64,000 nucleotides of DNA from an uncultured SAR86 cluster bacterium (GCA_902595065.1 CACJOM010000002.1:184429-248428), one strand, 5' to 3'; shown: positions 8,630-19,019, numbered from the stretch's first letter. A program made the numbers and translations. The notes: generated by a model from the letters alone, not told the origin.

Positions 8630-9985
8630 ATGAATGAGATAAACCCTCGCCAATTCTCGTCTGAGGATCTGCTTAAAAAAATTCAGGGACAAAAAATTGA
8701 ACCCTCTATCAATCAGATTAAGAGAATCCTATCTGGAATGCATCCTTCTGAAGTAGCTCACAGCATAGAGTCTTTGCCACCTAAAGAAAGAAAATTTTTA
8801 TGGTCACTGATTGATACACAAAACGAAGGTGAGATCATTGCAGAATTACATGATGAAATACAGCATGAACTTATTTCAGATATTTCACCGGAAGAGCTAA
8901 TTACTATAATTCGTGATTTAGAACTAGATGAAATTGTTGATATTCTTCAAATTCTTCCACACAAGAAAACAGAAAATATTCTGTCTGCAATGTCTAAAAG
9001 AGATAGGCAGAGAATTCAAGAGGCCCTAGTATATCCAGAAGATTCAGCTGGTGGACTGATGAACACTGATGTTATAAGTGTAAGGCCAAAGCATAATTTA
9101 GAAGTCGTGATGAGATATCTTCGCGCGCAAAGAGAGTTGCCTAAAAATACCGATCAAATCTTTGTTGTTTCAAGAGAAAATAAATATCTAGGCTCCCTAC
9201 CCATTTCCTTAATTGTTGTCTCAGATCCAACTCTTAACGTAAGAGAACTAATGGAGACTGAAACTCAACCACTGGAAGCAAATATAAATGATAAAGATGT
9301 TTCAAGATTATTCGAACAAAATGATTGGGTATCAGCACCGGTTGTAGATGATCAATCAAGATTGATTGGAAGAATAACAATTGATGATGTTGTTGATGTG
9401 ATTATGGAAGATGCAGATCAAAACTTTCTTGGGATGGCTGGGGTTGCTGAGGATACATTTGCTGCGCCAGCTAGAGCAGCAAGAAGTAGAATTTTATGGC
9501 TATCAATTAATCTCCTTACAGCATTTATAGCATCTATGACAATAAGTGTTTTTCAAGCAACGATTGATCAAATAGTATATTTGGCTATCTTGATGCCTAT
9601 TGTTGCAAGCATGGGTGGAGTTGCTGGCACTCAAACTTTAACGATTATGATTCGAGGGTTAACTCTTCAACAAATTAATCAATCGAATCTAAAATGGTTA
9701 TATAAACGTGAAATAGCAGTGTCAATTGTTAATGGAATCTTGTTATCAGTACTAGTCGGTGGAATAACTTACCTTTGGTTTGATGACATGATTATTGCAG
9801 CTCTAATTTGTGCTGCTATGGTTACAAACTTAATATGCTCAGCGATTGCAGGTATTTTTATACCAGTAGTTTTAAGGAAATTTAATCAAGATCCAGCGAT
9901 CGCTGGAAGCGTTGTTGTAACAACTGTAACTGATGTAATAGGTTTCTTTTCTTTTCTGGGCCTTGCTACTTTATTTCTTGTTTAA
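8630..9985 (+). CDS. mgtE: magnesium transporter MgtE
   Basis: Mg2+ channel/transporter of the MgtE family, 451 aa. The N-terminal superhelical MgtE-N domain (about 30-135) with the EEL-type helices is followed by a CBS pair (about 140-265, including the PEDSAGGLMNTD entry and RLIGRITIDDVVDVI), then a connecting helix and about five membrane helices (285-451) with the pore signature MPIVASMGGVAGTQTL. The CBS/N domains close the channel when cytosolic Mg2+ is high. Its 3' end overlaps the restored 3' end of the convergent yhdP by 20 nt. Confidence 0.95.
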   Translation: MNEINPRQFSSEDLLKKIQGQKIEPSINQIKRILSGMHPSEVAHSIESLPPKERKFLWSLIDTQNEGEIIAELHDEIQHELISDISPEELITIIRDLELDEIVDILQILPHKKTENILSAMSKRDRQRIQEALVYPEDSAGGLMNTDVISVRPKHNLEVVMRYLRAQRELPKNTDQIFVVSRENKYLGSLPISLIVVSDPTLNVRELMETETQPLEANINDKDVSRLFEQNDWVSAPVVDDQSRLIGRITIDDVVDVIMEDADQNFLGMAGVAEDTFAAPARAARSRILWLSINLLTAFIASMTISVFQATIDQIVYLAILMPIVASMGGVAGTQTLTIMIRGLTLQQINQSNLKWLYKREIAVSIVNGILLSVLVGGITYLWFDDMIIAALICAAMVTNLICSAIAGIFIPVVLRKFNQDPAIAGSVVVTTVTDVIGFFSFLGLATLFLV

Positions 9986-10068
9986 TTCTTTCTAGTTTTG
10001 GTTCAGCAATAGTTCCAAGAACTTCATATTGATAATTAGTAAGATTATTAATATCTTCTTCAAAAATT

Positions 10069-12090
10069 TCATTTAGCACTGCTGAACCAGCAATAGCTGG
10101 AAGCCCCCCCCAAGATTGCAGCATACCAAGGGAGATTTTCTTCAACCCTAATTCGTAAATCTAAATTAAGATCCAAATCATTTAGCTCACTTTTAGAATT
10201 CTTATTAATTTGACCAATCCATCTCATTTTAGCTGCATTTGTTTCAATAAATAATGGGGATGCAAGTCGAAGCTTTGATTCATTGAATATAAAATCTCCC
10301 TCAACTCTTCCTAATTTTACAGAAGTAAACTCATTAATTGAGAGATCTAGATTCGCTATCTTGCCAAGAATATTTCTTAAATTTAAAACACCAAGTAAAT
10401 TAAAGGCTAACGAATCTGAGAGAGAATCTTTGATTACGAGGTCTTTCAAAATAAAATCACTATCTCCTTCTATATGACTTAAAGTAGAAAGTTTTTCCAA
10501 TTGTAAGTTTATTGATCCATTAAAATAAGAGAAATCTGCAAGCTCTCCCAGGTAGGGAATTTTTTTTGAATCTTTAATTAGAAAATCTCCTCTAATTTTA
10601 TAAAGAGGCTTAATCTTATCTATTGAAAAAAATGCAGTTGAAGATTTTTGCGTCGGTTTAATGGAAATTAAATTTGAAGATAATTTCATATTATTTAAAG
10701 AAAATTTCTTCTTATTATTTACAAGATACATATCAAGATCTTTTATCTTTATTTTGCCAAAAGAAGAATTTTTGATGATTAGTCTAGAATTAATTGTTGT
10801 ATCTGAACCAGATTGTGAAGAGTTTATAAACTCTACATCAGGAAAAGTTGAATCCTTTATTTCTATTTTTACAAAGCCAGTCTGATCCATCTTAAGATCT
10901 AAATTAAGCTCATCTGCGATTATATTACCCATTATTCCTGAGTTCTTGAAATTAACAAAACCAGAAAGGTCAGAAAATTTATTATTAAAAAGTTTAAAAT
11001 TTTTAACTTCGAAAGCCAGTTTATTAAATTTTATTAATGTTGGTTCCTGGTTGCTAGGTAACATAGAAATTAACATTTTCTCATCCAGAAATTCTGAATA
11101 AAGATAAAGATTTAGCCCAGTTTCTTTTTGAAAATTCTTATATTGATCAGGGAGTTTTTTGCCTATTGAAATGTATCCCTCATATTTCCCGAGATCTCTG
11201 ATATGCATATCAATCTTTTGATTGATAACTCTTATTGATGGATTTGAAAAGTTGGTGACAAAAATTTCAGTGGGCAATTTTATTAATTTATTTTTTGAAA
11301 GTGAATTTAACGGCGAATTTAACTTAATATTTTTAAGATTAGAGTTTAACTTTAGTGCGGGTGTAGAATTTTTTTGAATATTTAAATCAATCTTAAAAAG
11401 ATCATTACCGGAAACCTCAAGAAAAGATGAGTTTTTAATCAAATTACTTGGCTCAAAATTAATATTTGTTGAAAAGGTAAGATCATATTTTTTTGTCAGC
11501 CCTATTCCTGAGAGAGAAATTAATATTTCTTCTTTCATGAACCTTGAAGGCAATGATCCAAAGACTGAATCTAAGTCGACAATAAAAATGCTTCCTTTAT
11601 CAAATTCAATCTTATTAGATTGCGATATTGGCATATAGAAAGTTTCTGTGTTTAATGAAATAGCATTATTAAGTCTCAAAGTTGAAAGTTTAATTTCTCC
11701 CTTATGTTCTACTTTTATATCAGGCAAGTTAAACCCCCACTCTTCTGAATCAAATAAGCTCTTGAGATCAATTGATTTCAAGTCATGCAAAGAGTAAAAA
11801 CTTAGTTTTTGTGTGTTGTAATTAATTAGCCCATATACTTCCTCGTAGAAAAAATTAGTGATTTTGCCAGACGGCGAAAAAATATATAAATTTTGATTAT
11901 CAGCCTCAATAATTGGCCTAGCGAAATTAATTTTTGAATTTTCGTTGATCATTAATTTTGATTCATTCATTAAAATTTTTGCATTCAAATCTGCTTTAAG
12001 GTTATTACTAGGAACAGAGTAATTAAAATAAATTGAATTTTCTCTTCCAAGATTGATACTCGTATCTATATAAGAACTAGCACTTTTCAA
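10069..12090 (-). CDS. yhdP: YhdP middle/C-terminal fragment (between the two frameshifts)
   Basis: 673-aa frame counted from a TTG at 12090, but the coding frame is open further upstream to the G10 tract near 12255 and there is no sign of a real start. The content is beta-rich, Asn/Ser/Lys-rich, with the C-terminal AsmA-type segment (FNESKLRLASPLFIETNAAKM and NLPWYAAILGG). The G8 tract at 10104-10111 shifts the last 14 residues out of frame (ASSYCWFSSAK); the proper tail is encoded in the adjacent frame to 9966. Confidence 0.65.
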   Translation of the reverse strand: MKSASSYIDTSINLGRENSIYFNYSVPSNNLKADLNAKILMNESKLMINENSKINFARPIIEADNQNLYIFSPSGKITNFFYEEVYGLINYNTQKLSFYSLHDLKSIDLKSLFDSEEWGFNLPDIKVEHKGEIKLSTLRLNNAISLNTETFYMPISQSNKIEFDKGSIFIVDLDSVFGSLPSRFMKEEILISLSGIGLTKKYDLTFSTNINFEPSNLIKNSSFLEVSGNDLFKIDLNIQKNSTPALKLNSNLKNIKLNSPLNSLSKNKLIKLPTEIFVTNFSNPSIRVINQKIDMHIRDLGKYEGYISIGKKLPDQYKNFQKETGLNLYLYSEFLDEKMLISMLPSNQEPTLIKFNKLAFEVKNFKLFNNKFSDLSGFVNFKNSGIMGNIIADELNLDLKMDQTGFVKIEIKDSTFPDVEFINSSQSGSDTTINSRLIIKNSSFGKIKIKDLDMYLVNNKKKFSLNNMKLSSNLISIKPTQKSSTAFFSIDKIKPLYKIRGDFLIKDSKKIPYLGELADFSYFNGSINLQLEKLSTLSHIEGDSDFILKDLVIKDSLSDSLAFNLLGVLNLRNILGKIANLDLSINEFTSVKLGRVEGDFIFNESKLRLASPLFIETNAAKMRWIGQINKNSKSELNDLDLNLDLRIRVEENLPWYAAILGGASSYCWFSSAK
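10104..10111 (-). repeat. poly-G8 tract in yhdP
   Basis: Eight consecutive C on the plus strand (G8 in the gene). Seven G restores the YhdP C-terminus; eight gives 14 aberrant residues and a stop at 10069. This and the G10 tract are the only two runs of eight or more G/C that I found in the window, and both are in the same gene with the same +1 excess. Confidence 0.9.
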
Positions 12091-12232
12091 AGAGTATGGA
12101 AGCGAGAATGTAATTAAGTCTTTAGAAACATCGTGACCTTTGAGCTGAATAGATAAAGGATTAACTAATTCTGGATTTATCGTTAAAGCAAGGTCAATGC
12201 CAGCAGATTGGTTTTTGATTCGAGCTTTAAGA

Positions 12233-13408
12233 TCAAAAACTGAATCTGAAAAATTCCCCCCCCCCTGAAATTGAAGCTGAAATGAAATTTTGATTATAAT
12301 TTTTGATTATCGAGGAATTAGAATTTACTAAAAATTTTATCTGATTTCCATACCCAGAAAAATCTCCACTAAGGTTATTAATTTCCTTGAAATATAGATC
12401 TTTAAGATCAAGATCTTTTACAAATCCAGAATATTTTGGCATTAAAGAACTAAATGATAGAAAAAAATTTTCAATAATTAAATTTGATAAATTAAATGAC
12501 TTAATTTTTAAAATTTCAGGTGAAATGTAAAGTCTTGGAACAGCCAAAGATTGTTTTTTAAGATTAATTTGAATTGGATATTCCTCATCTATCAGTGGAT
12601 GAAGAAATTCGGTTAATTTTAATAAGCCTATGTTTTTTTGAGACTGATAATGAAAAGATCCCCTATTTGGACCAATTGATAAAGATTGAAGTAATAAACT
12701 ACTTGAGTTGAAAGAGCCAATAATATTTGATTTATTTTTTTCAAATTCACCAATTGCATTTATTTGAAATGCTAAATTCTTTATTAGCGAAGTATTAAAA
12801 GTTGGAATAAAATTTAACCATTCATATGAATGAAGATTCAGTGAAAAGCGGTAAGAATCATCCAAAGCATTCACTGCAATAGTGCTCAATTTATTGTTAT
12901 GCAAAAAACTTAACTGGCCATAAAATGATCTTGATAAATCGCCAAAAAGATTGCCATTGATTTCAAATAATGAATCATTTCTTTGGTATTTAAAATTTTC
13001 AAATGACAGTAAAATTTCATCGCTAAAATTTATTATAGAGCTTGTAGATGAATTACTGCTTCGTGTATTTGAGTAGTCAAAGTAACCATCTTTTATATTT
13101 ATATTATTGATATTAAAAAAGTAAAGCAGTTTCTGAGGTTTAAAAGATAGTCCGAGGTCTAATTCTTTTGCTTCTATTAGCAGACTATCATTATGCATGA
13201 TGTATAAATCATAAAATTTTAAATTTCTGTTTAAAGCGTTTCCTGAACTTTCCAGTTTAGAAAAATCTATTGAGTAGGCAGGAAGAACATAGCGATCTAT
13301 ATTTTTAATTAAATTCCATGGATAGAAAGCCAAGTTGGCAAGCAAAAAGAAAAATATCCAACTTAAAATCCCTAGGCAAATTGCAAAGATGCTAAATAAT
13401 TTTTTCAT
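12233..13408 (-). CDS. yhdP: YhdP N-terminal fragment (before the G10 frameshift)
   Basis: 391-aa frame with one N-terminal membrane anchor (about residues 8-28) followed by the beta-rich AsmA-like region. It starts 3 nt after the mreD stop, in the mre operon. Residues 382-384 (GGG) are encoded by the G10 tract, after which only seven out-of-frame residues (EFFRFSF) precede a TGA. The +1-corrected frame through 12255-12091 is fully open and joins the next fragment, so this is not a natural protein end. Confidence 0.7.
   Translation of the reverse strand: MKKLFSIFAICLGILSWIFFFLLANLAFYPWNLIKNIDRYVLPAYSIDFSKLESSGNALNRNLKFYDLYIMHNDSLLIEAKELDLGLSFKPQKLLYFFNINNINIKDGYFDYSNTRSSNSSTSSIINFSDEILLSFENFKYQRNDSLFEINGNLFGDLSRSFYGQLSFLHNNKLSTIAVNALDDSYRFSLNLHSYEWLNFIPTFNTSLIKNLAFQINAIGEFEKNKSNIIGSFNSSSLLLQSLSIGPNRGSFHYQSQKNIGLLKLTEFLHPLIDEEYPIQINLKKQSLAVPRLYISPEILKIKSFNLSNLIIENFFLSFSSLMPKYSGFVKDLDLKDLYFKEINNLSGDFSGYGNQIKFLVNSNSSIIKNYNQNFISASISGGGEFFRFSF
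12256..12265 (-). repeat. poly-G10 tract in yhdP
   Basis: Ten consecutive C on the plus strand (G10 in the gene), the longest G/C homopolymer in this AT-rich window. It lies within codons for Gly382-384 of the N-terminal YhdP frame. Nine G would keep the gene open; ten gives a frameshift. Such tracts are classic slipped-strand sites. Confidence 0.9.
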
Positions 13409-13411
13409 ATT

Positions 13412-13891
13412 CTATAAATTTGAAAAAATACTTCTTCGAAAAGCTCTCATTATTAAGTAAATCCCCACCCATAAGATTGCATTTATAAAAAAGCTAGATA
13501 TCAAGAGAATATATGAATAATTATAGGGAGAGAGTAAAAGGTACTTGCAAGCTAAATAGAATGTAGATGAGCCCGAAAAGAAAACCGCTAACTGAAAATA
13601 AGAAAAAATTCTAAAACGAAAAACGTATAAGTGAATAACGTAAGAAGTTGCAACAAAAAAAAGCATGTTGAAACCAAGTGCATGTGAGAAAAATAAATCA
13701 ATAACTAAGCCATAAAATAACGCGGCTGAGCTTTGCAGTTTTTCTGGCAATGCAAAAACCCAATATGTGAAAATTAAAAAGCCAAAATTTAATTCTACGA
13801 ATAGTTTAATGGTTAAAGGATTCAGGAAATTATCTAACCAAAATCCCAAGAAGATAGTAGAGAGAATAATTAAATGATTGCTAAACTTCAT
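13412..13891 (-). CDS. mreD: rod shape-determining protein MreD
   Basis: Integral membrane protein of the elongasome, 159 aa (E. coli 162), with about five predicted hydrophobic helices over its whole length. Sequence is poorly conserved in this family, but the FYGLVIDLFFSHALGFNMLFF segment and the position directly after mreC identify it. The 5' end overlaps mreC by 11 nt, suggesting translational coupling. It links MreC/MreB to the peptidoglycan synthases RodA/PBP2. Confidence 0.85.
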   Translation of the reverse strand: MKFSNHLIILSTIFLGFWLDNFLNPLTIKLFVELNFGFLIFTYWVFALPEKLQSSAALFYGLVIDLFFSHALGFNMLFFVATSYVIHLYVFRFRIFSYFQLAVFFSGSSTFYLACKYLLLSPYNYSYILLISSFFINAILWVGIYLIMRAFRRSIFSNL

Positions 13892-14723
13892 CAGCTTCTT
13901 TGCTCAATACCGCATAAAAAGTTTCATTTAATGGGTTGGCTTTTAACGTTATCAAAACCTCAATTTCATTGTTTGAAACTGCATTAACACCTGAAATAAA
14001 TCCAATCTCTATATCTTTAAAAAAAATTCCTCCTAGCCCAGATGTATAGATAAGATCCCCAATCTGATTTGGAAGGTCTTGATTTGTCTGATCTAGTGTG
14101 CATGAAATTAAAAGTGGCTTACCTTTGCCTCTGGCATCACAATAAAAAGAATTTGATTTTATGGGCAATACATGACTAGCATCTGAGAAAAGGATTACCT
14201 CAATAAAGTCTATATAAGTATTTTTTGTTTGGCCTATATATGAGTTTCCTGCAAAAACTGGGACATTTTTTTCAATTGAAGCATTTTTAGTGTTTTGTAA
14301 GAAAATCCTATGTGTTGAACAGCAAAAATAGTTTCGCAAATCCATTGAAGCTATTTTGTATATATCAATATAGTTATTGCTGAGTGAACTGATTAATTCC
14401 TTCTGAAAATTAATAATTTTTTTCTTTTCGTCTCTATTTTTTCTTTCAATAAAATCCTTTGTCCTAATTTGAAGGATTTGCTCTTTTAGTTCTTTGTTTT
14501 CATTCAAAAGGTTTCTGTTTTTTTTAAAAGAATAAAATGTATTGCTGATATTCTCTAATGCCCCGCTAGAAATCATCTGTGTATATAGAGCAGAAGCATT
14601 TACAAAACCTCTTACGGGAGTGAAAGTACCATATGCAATATCGCTGAAAAGCAAAATTGCTGAGAGAAGAATACCAATTGCATAATTTCTTATAGGAGTA
14701 TATGTAGGCGTGGATCTCGCCAT
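13881..14723 (-). CDS. mreC: rod shape-determining protein MreC
   Basis: Bitopic inner-membrane protein of the elongasome, 280 aa. One transmembrane helix (about residues 13-30), then a coiled coil (about 60-110, rich in Asn/Lys/Glu), then the periplasmic beta domain with VFAGNSYIGQT, VLPIKSN and the DLIYTSGLGGIF segment. Starts 10 nt after the mreB stop and overlaps mreD. Slightly shorter than the 367-aa E. coli protein because the variable C-terminal tail is missing, as in many marine gammaproteobacteria. Confidence 0.92.
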   Translation of the reverse strand: MARSTPTYTPIRNYAIGILLSAILLFSDIAYGTFTPVRGFVNASALYTQMISSGALENISNTFYSFKKNRNLLNENKELKEQILQIRTKDFIERKNRDEKKKIINFQKELISSLSNNYIDIYKIASMDLRNYFCCSTHRIFLQNTKNASIEKNVPVFAGNSYIGQTKNTYIDFIEVILFSDASHVLPIKSNSFYCDARGKGKPLLISCTLDQTNQDLPNQIGDLIYTSGLGGIFFKDIEIGFISGVNAVSNNEIEVLITLKANPLNETFYAVLSKEADEV

Positions 14724-14733
14724 ATTTAATTAG

Positions 14734-15783
14734 TTATTCTGTTGAGAGTAAATCAATATTATACTTATCGATAATTTCAAGAGCCTTGCCTCCACCTCGA
14801 GCAACACAGGTTAATGGATCTTCAGCGCAGATCACAGGAATACCAGTTGAAGAAGAAATTAACTTATCTAAATCACGCATTAATGCGCCTCCTCCTGTAA
14901 GGACAATGCCTCTCTCGGCAATATCTGCAGCAAGCTCCGGCGGTGAAAGCTCCAAAGCATTTCTTATGGCCCTTACTATTCCAGACAATGGATCCCGCAT
15001 AGCTTCATATACCTGAGAGCTTTTTAAAGTAAAGGTTTCAGGAATACCTTCTGCTAAATTACGACCAGTTACATTCATTTCCATCTCTTCAGAATCAGGG
15101 GAGGCGCAACCAATGCTGTATTTAATTTTTTCAGCGGTAGACTCTCCAATCACACAACCATAGTTTCTTCTTACCCACGAGGTAATAGAGCTATCCATTA
15201 GATCGCCGCCAATCTTCACAGACTCAGCGTAAACAACACCATTAAGTGAAAGAATAGCTATCTCTGAAGTACCACCTCCAATATCTACTACCATATTTCC
15301 ATTAGCCTCTTCAACAGGAAGGCCGGCTCCAATCGCTGCAGCCATAGGTTCTTCAATTAATTTTACATCTCTAGCGCCAGCGCCTAAAACTGATTCTCTA
15401 ATTGCCCTTCTTTCAACCTGAGTTGATCTACATGGCACACAAACAAGAACTCTAGGGCTAGGCTTAATAAATCTTTGCTCATGCACTTTTCCAATAAATT
15501 GTTGAAGCATCTTTTCTGTTACCTGGAAATCAGCGATAACTCCCTCAGATAGAGGTCTTATTGCTTTAATATTTCCAGGAGTTCTTCCAAGCATCTTTTT
15601 TGCTTCGTGGCCCACAGCTACTACTGTTTTTTGTCCGCGACTTTCACGAATAGCCACCACTGAGGGCTCATCAAGGACAATTCCAATATCCTTGGTATAA
15701 ATTAACGTATTTGCTGTGCCTAAGTCTATTGATAAATCATTAGAAAATAGGCCACGAACAGTTTTAAATAGATTGAAATCCAC
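14734..15783 (-). CDS. mreB: rod shape-determining protein MreB (bacterial actin)
   Basis: Actin-like ATPase that forms membrane-bound filaments guiding cell-wall elongation. 349 aa (E. coli 347). Phosphate-1 motif [10 protein letters not shown] near residue 20, the conserved [24 protein letters not shown] (phosphate 2) and [15 protein letters not shown] (adenosine motif) are all seen. The N-terminal amphipathic membrane-binding helix ([12 protein letters not shown]) is present. First gene of mreB-mreC-mreD-yhdP and divergent from gatC (73-nt gap). Confidence 0.98.
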   Translation of the reverse strand: MDFNLFKTVRGLFSNDLSIDLGTANTLIYTKDIGIVLDEPSVVAIRESRGQKTVVAVGHEAKKMLGRTPGNIKAIRPLSEGVIADFQVTEKMLQQFIGKVHEQRFIKPSPRVLVCVPCRSTQVERRAIRESVLGAGARDVKLIEEPMAAAIGAGLPVEEANGNMVVDIGGGTSEIAILSLNGVVYAESVKIGGDLMDSSITSWVRRNYGCVIGESTAEKIKYSIGCASPDSEEMEMNVTGRNLAEGIPETFTLKSSQVYEAMRDPLSGIVRAIRNALELSPPELAADIAERGIVLTGGGALMRDLDKLISSSTGIPVICAEDPLTCVARGGGKALEIIDKYNIDLLSTE

Positions 15784-15856
15784 TATGATATTCCCTGTAA
15801 ATTCATTTTAAGATGCTTTTAGTTTAATATTGCGCATCAAAGATAAATAATATCAT

Positions 15857-16138
15857 ATGGACCAAGAAACAGTCAGAACTATTTGTTATCTCGCAAGACT
15901 TGAAATTGATGAAGAAAAGTCTGAAAAAATACAAAATGACCTTGAAACAATTATTGAGTTAATTGGTAGTTTGCAAAACATTGATACCTCTGATACTGAG
16001 CCTCTATTTAGCCCTCTTGAAATGACTGCATTTAAACATGAAGACATAGAAAACTCAGATAATAGAAAAGATAAATTTCTTGAGAATGCAGCTGCATCAA
16101 ATGAGGATTACTTCCTTGTTCCGAGAGTTGTTGAATGA
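15857..16138 (+). CDS. gatC: Asp-tRNA(Asn)/Glu-tRNA(Gln) amidotransferase subunit C
   Basis: Small 93-aa GatC, which wraps around and stabilises GatA. Typical start DQETVRTICYLARLEIDEEK, and end [11 protein letters not shown]. First gene of gatCAB; its stop overlaps gatA as ATGA. Divergent from mreB, an arrangement shared with many gammaproteobacteria. The complex amidates mischarged Glu-tRNA(Gln) and/or Asp-tRNA(Asn); which tRNA matters here depends on whether glnS and asnS exist elsewhere. Confidence 0.93.
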   Translation: MDQETVRTICYLARLEIDEEKSEKIQNDLETIIELIGSLQNIDTSDTEPLFSPLEMTAFKHEDIENSDNRKDKFLENAAASNEDYFLVPRVVE

Positions 16139-17592
16139 GTATTCAGTTCAAATCTATCACTGAATTACGAGCCATGCTTGACGATAAGTCGATTTCTTCA
16201 TCAGAATTGATACAAGAATCCTTGCAGCTCGCTAAAAAATATAAAGAATTAAATTGCTTCGTAACAATGAATGAAAAAATTAGTGTTAAAAAAGCGAGTT
16301 CTATCGATCTTAATGAAAAAACTAATTCAACCCTTTCAGGCATACCGTTGGCACAAAAAGATTTATTTTGCACAGAGGGATTAAGAACAACTTGCTCTTC
16401 AAAAATACTCTCTAATTTTATTCCACCATATACTGCAACAGCAGTAGAAAAACTTGAAGATGCTGGGTCTATCACTATCGGCAAGACAAACATGGATGAG
16501 TTCGCAATGGGGTCTTCGAATGAAACTAGCTTTTTTGGTAATGTTCATAATCCATGGAAAAAAGGATATGTCCCAGGGGGTAGCTCTGGTGGATCTGCTG
16601 CAGCAGTATCTGCTGGAATTGTTCCAGCTGCAACTGGAACAGATACCGGAGGATCAATTCGCCAACCTGCTGCACATTGCGGGATCACTGGATTAAAACC
16701 AACTTACGGCAGAGTTTCAAGATGGGGAATGATTGCTTTTGCCTCAAGTCTTGATCAAGCTGGGCCACTGGCAAGAACTGCGGAAGATTGCGCTATATTG
16801 CTAAATGCAATGTCTGGGCATGACTCAAAAGATACTACATCACTAAACTCTAATGTCCCTGATTTCTTGGAAAATATTAATCAGCCTATAGATGGATTAA
16901 AAATAGGAATTATTAAAGAATTTGACATTAGCGACTTAGACACAGATGTCCAAGCTTGTTTTGAAGATTCTAAAAAAAACTATGAAAGTCTTGGTGCTCA
17001 ATTTGTTGAGGTATCTCTTCCAAACATATCAGCATCGGTACCAACATATTACTCAATTGCTCCAGCTGAATGCTCATCAAATTTATCACGATTTGATGGG
17101 GTGCGTTTTGGGCATAGAGCAGAAAATACAAATGATTTAAATGATCTATACATCAAATCAAGAAGCGAGGGTTTTGGAGATGAGGTTAAGCGAAGAATAC
17201 TAATTGGAACTTATGCGCTTTCTGCTGGCTATTACGACGCATACTACAAAAAGGCGCAACAAGTTAGAAGATTAATAAAAAACGATTTTGATGATGTTTT
17301 TAAATCAGTCGATCTTTTAATGACCCCTACTTCCCCTAATACTGCATTTAAATTTGGTAGCAAAGGTACCCAAAATCCTGTTGAGCTTTATCTTGAGGAC
17401 CTTTTTACAATTTCATCTAACCTTGCTGGCCTGCCTGCAATATCAATTCCACATGGACAAGTTAATTCCCTACCAGTTGGACTTCAATTAATTGGGAATT
17501 TTTTAAGAGAAGATCAACTGCTTAATGCAAGTCATATTTTTCAAAAAAACTCAGACTTTCATCTTGCCAAGCCTAATTTGGAGGATTTTTGA
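16135..17592 (+). CDS. gatA: aspartyl/glutamyl-tRNA amidotransferase subunit A
   Basis: Amidase-signature subunit that releases ammonia from glutamine. 485 aa. The Ser-cisSer-Lys triad is intact: Lys75 (AQKDLF), Ser150 in the Gly/Ser loop GGSSGGS, and Ser174 in [12 protein letters not shown], with the same 75- and 24-residue spacing as the S. aureus enzyme. ATGA overlap with gatC and TGATG overlap with gatB indicate a tightly coupled operon. Confidence 0.97.
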   Translation: MSIQFKSITELRAMLDDKSISSSELIQESLQLAKKYKELNCFVTMNEKISVKKASSIDLNEKTNSTLSGIPLAQKDLFCTEGLRTTCSSKILSNFIPPYTATAVEKLEDAGSITIGKTNMDEFAMGSSNETSFFGNVHNPWKKGYVPGGSSGGSAAAVSAGIVPAATGTDTGGSIRQPAAHCGITGLKPTYGRVSRWGMIAFASSLDQAGPLARTAEDCAILLNAMSGHDSKDTTSLNSNVPDFLENINQPIDGLKIGIIKEFDISDLDTDVQACFEDSKKNYESLGAQFVEVSLPNISASVPTYYSIAPAECSSNLSRFDGVRFGHRAENTNDLNDLYIKSRSEGFGDEVKRRILIGTYALSAGYYDAYYKKAQQVRRLIKNDFDDVFKSVDLLMTPTSPNTAFKFGSKGTQNPVELYLEDLFTISSNLAGLPAISIPHGQVNSLPVGLQLIGNFLREDQLLNASHIFQKNSDFHLAKPNLEDF

Positions 17593-19019
17593 TGAGCTGG
17601 GAAACTGTTATAGGGCTTGAAACACATGTTCAACTCTCAACGAAAACAAAGTTATTTTCAAGAGCCTCCACTTCCTTTGGAGCTAGCCCAAACACAAATG
17701 TAAATCTAATTGACTGTGGTCTTCCTGGAGTTCTTCCATCTGTAAATAAAGAAGCCTTTTATAAGGCGATTAGATTTGGGATGGCTATAAATGCACAAAT
17801 TAATCAAACCTCAATATTTGATAGAAAAAATTACTTTTATGCTGATCTGCCAAAAGGTTATCAAATCACCCAAATGGATTTACCCATTGTTTTAGGTGGA
17901 TCAATTGACATCCATGCCGAGGAATCAGCAAAGACAATTAATATCACAAGGGCGCACTTAGAAGAAGATGCTGGAAAATCAATTCATGATGAATTTGACG
18001 GCTTCTCTGCTATAGACCTAAATAGAGCAGGTACCCCTCTTTTAGAAATAGTTTCCGAACCAGAAATGTCGAGTGCTAAAGAGGCCGTTGCATACATGAA
18101 AGCAATGCATCAGCTTGTAACATACTTAGATGTTTCTGATGGGAATATGGCTCAAGGATCACTAAGATGCGATGCAAATGTGTCCATAAGAAAGAGAGGC
18201 GACAAAGAACTAGGCACTAGAACAGAAATAAAAAATATTAATTCTTTTAAATTTATTGAAAAAGCTATCAATTTTGAGATTAAAAGACAGATCAAAATTC
18301 TTGAAAGTGGAGAAAAAGTTATTCAAGAAACAAGACTTTATGATAGCTCCAAAGATGAAACTCGCCCAATGCGATCAAAAGAATTTGCAAATGACTATAG
18401 GTATTTCCCAGAACCAGATCTGCTTCCTGTAATTATTTCTGATGAAGAAATACAAAAAATCAAAGATGAATTTCCAGAACTTCCAAGGGAGAAAGAGGCT
18501 CGTTATCAGAGCGATCTTGGATTATCAGCATATGATGCTCAAATTATTGCATCCTCGAAAACTATGGCTGATTTTTTTGATACTGCTGTAAAGAAAACAA
18601 AAAATTACTCTCTTCTTTCGAATTGGTTGATAGGTGAAATTAGTGCATATTTAAATAAAGAACAAATAGAAATCAATGAATCGAAACTAAGCGCAGATAA
18701 AGTAGCAACGCTCATCAATAGAATCGATGACCAGACAATCTCAGGCAAAATTGGAAAATCGATCTTTGAGGAAATGTGCCTTAGCGGAGCCTCACCAGAT
18801 GAAATTATTGAATCCAAAGGGTTAAAACAAATATCTGATGATGGAGCCATTGAAGACATCATTAATGATGTTATCAAGGACAATCCAACTCAGGTTGAAG
18901 CCTATATTGGTGGAAAAGAAAAGCTTTTTGGTTTTTTTGTTGGACAAGTAATGAAGATAACCCAAGGCAAAGCAAATCCCAAAGCTGTTAACAGAATCTT
19001 AAAAGATAAGCTTAAGTAA
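17592..19019 (+). CDS. gatB: aspartyl/glutamyl-tRNA amidotransferase subunit B
   Basis: tRNA-binding and kinase subunit that phosphorylates the misacylated Glu/Asp and transfers ammonia. 475 aa. Contains the GatB signature [21 protein letters not shown] block (residues about 76-92), the cradle domain DANVSIR, and a C-terminal YqeY-like tRNA-binding tail domain. The ATG at 17592 is chosen over the in-frame TTG three bases earlier because it has a strong GGAGG seven bases upstream and forms a TGATG overlap with the gatA stop. Its stop overlaps the convergent MaoC gene by 8 nt. Confidence 0.97.
   Translation: MSWETVIGLETHVQLSTKTKLFSRASTSFGASPNTNVNLIDCGLPGVLPSVNKEAFYKAIRFGMAINAQINQTSIFDRKNYFYADLPKGYQITQMDLPIVLGGSIDIHAEESAKTINITRAHLEEDAGKSIHDEFDGFSAIDLNRAGTPLLEIVSEPEMSSAKEAVAYMKAMHQLVTYLDVSDGNMAQGSLRCDANVSIRKRGDKELGTRTEIKNINSFKFIEKAINFEIKRQIKILESGEKVIQETRLYDSSKDETRPMRSKEFANDYRYFPEPDLLPVIISDEEIQKIKDEFPELPREKEARYQSDLGLSAYDAQIIASSKTMADFFDTAVKKTKNYSLLSNWLIGEISAYLNKEQIEINESKLSADKVATLINRIDDQTISGKIGKSIFEEMCLSGASPDEIIESKGLKQISDDGAIEDIINDVIKDNPTQVEAYIGGKEKLFGFFVGQVMKITQGKANPKAVNRILKDKLK

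Larger units (their letters stand above)
9966..13408 (-). pseudogene. yhdP: yhdP (AsmA-like/DUF3971), interrupted by two +1 poly-G frameshifts
   Basis: One YhdP gene is split into two long frames and a short tail. The N-terminal frame runs into a G10 tract (plus-strand C10 at 12256-12265) and stops at 12233; the middle frame runs into a G8 tract (C8 at 10104-10111) and stops at 10069. Removing one G at each tract gives a continuous frame from ATG 13408 to TAG 9966 of 3441 nt, i.e. 1146 aa (E. coli YhdP is about 1266). The restored tail reads LPAIAGSAVLNEIFEED, then NLTNYQYEVLGTIAEPKLERI, typical of YhdP C-termini. YhdP, with TamB and YdbH, moves phospholipid to the outer membrane. It follows mreD as in E. 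coli (maf and rng missing). It could be a true pseudogene, a phase-variable gene, a slippage-rescued gene, or a base-calling error. Confidence 0.85.
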
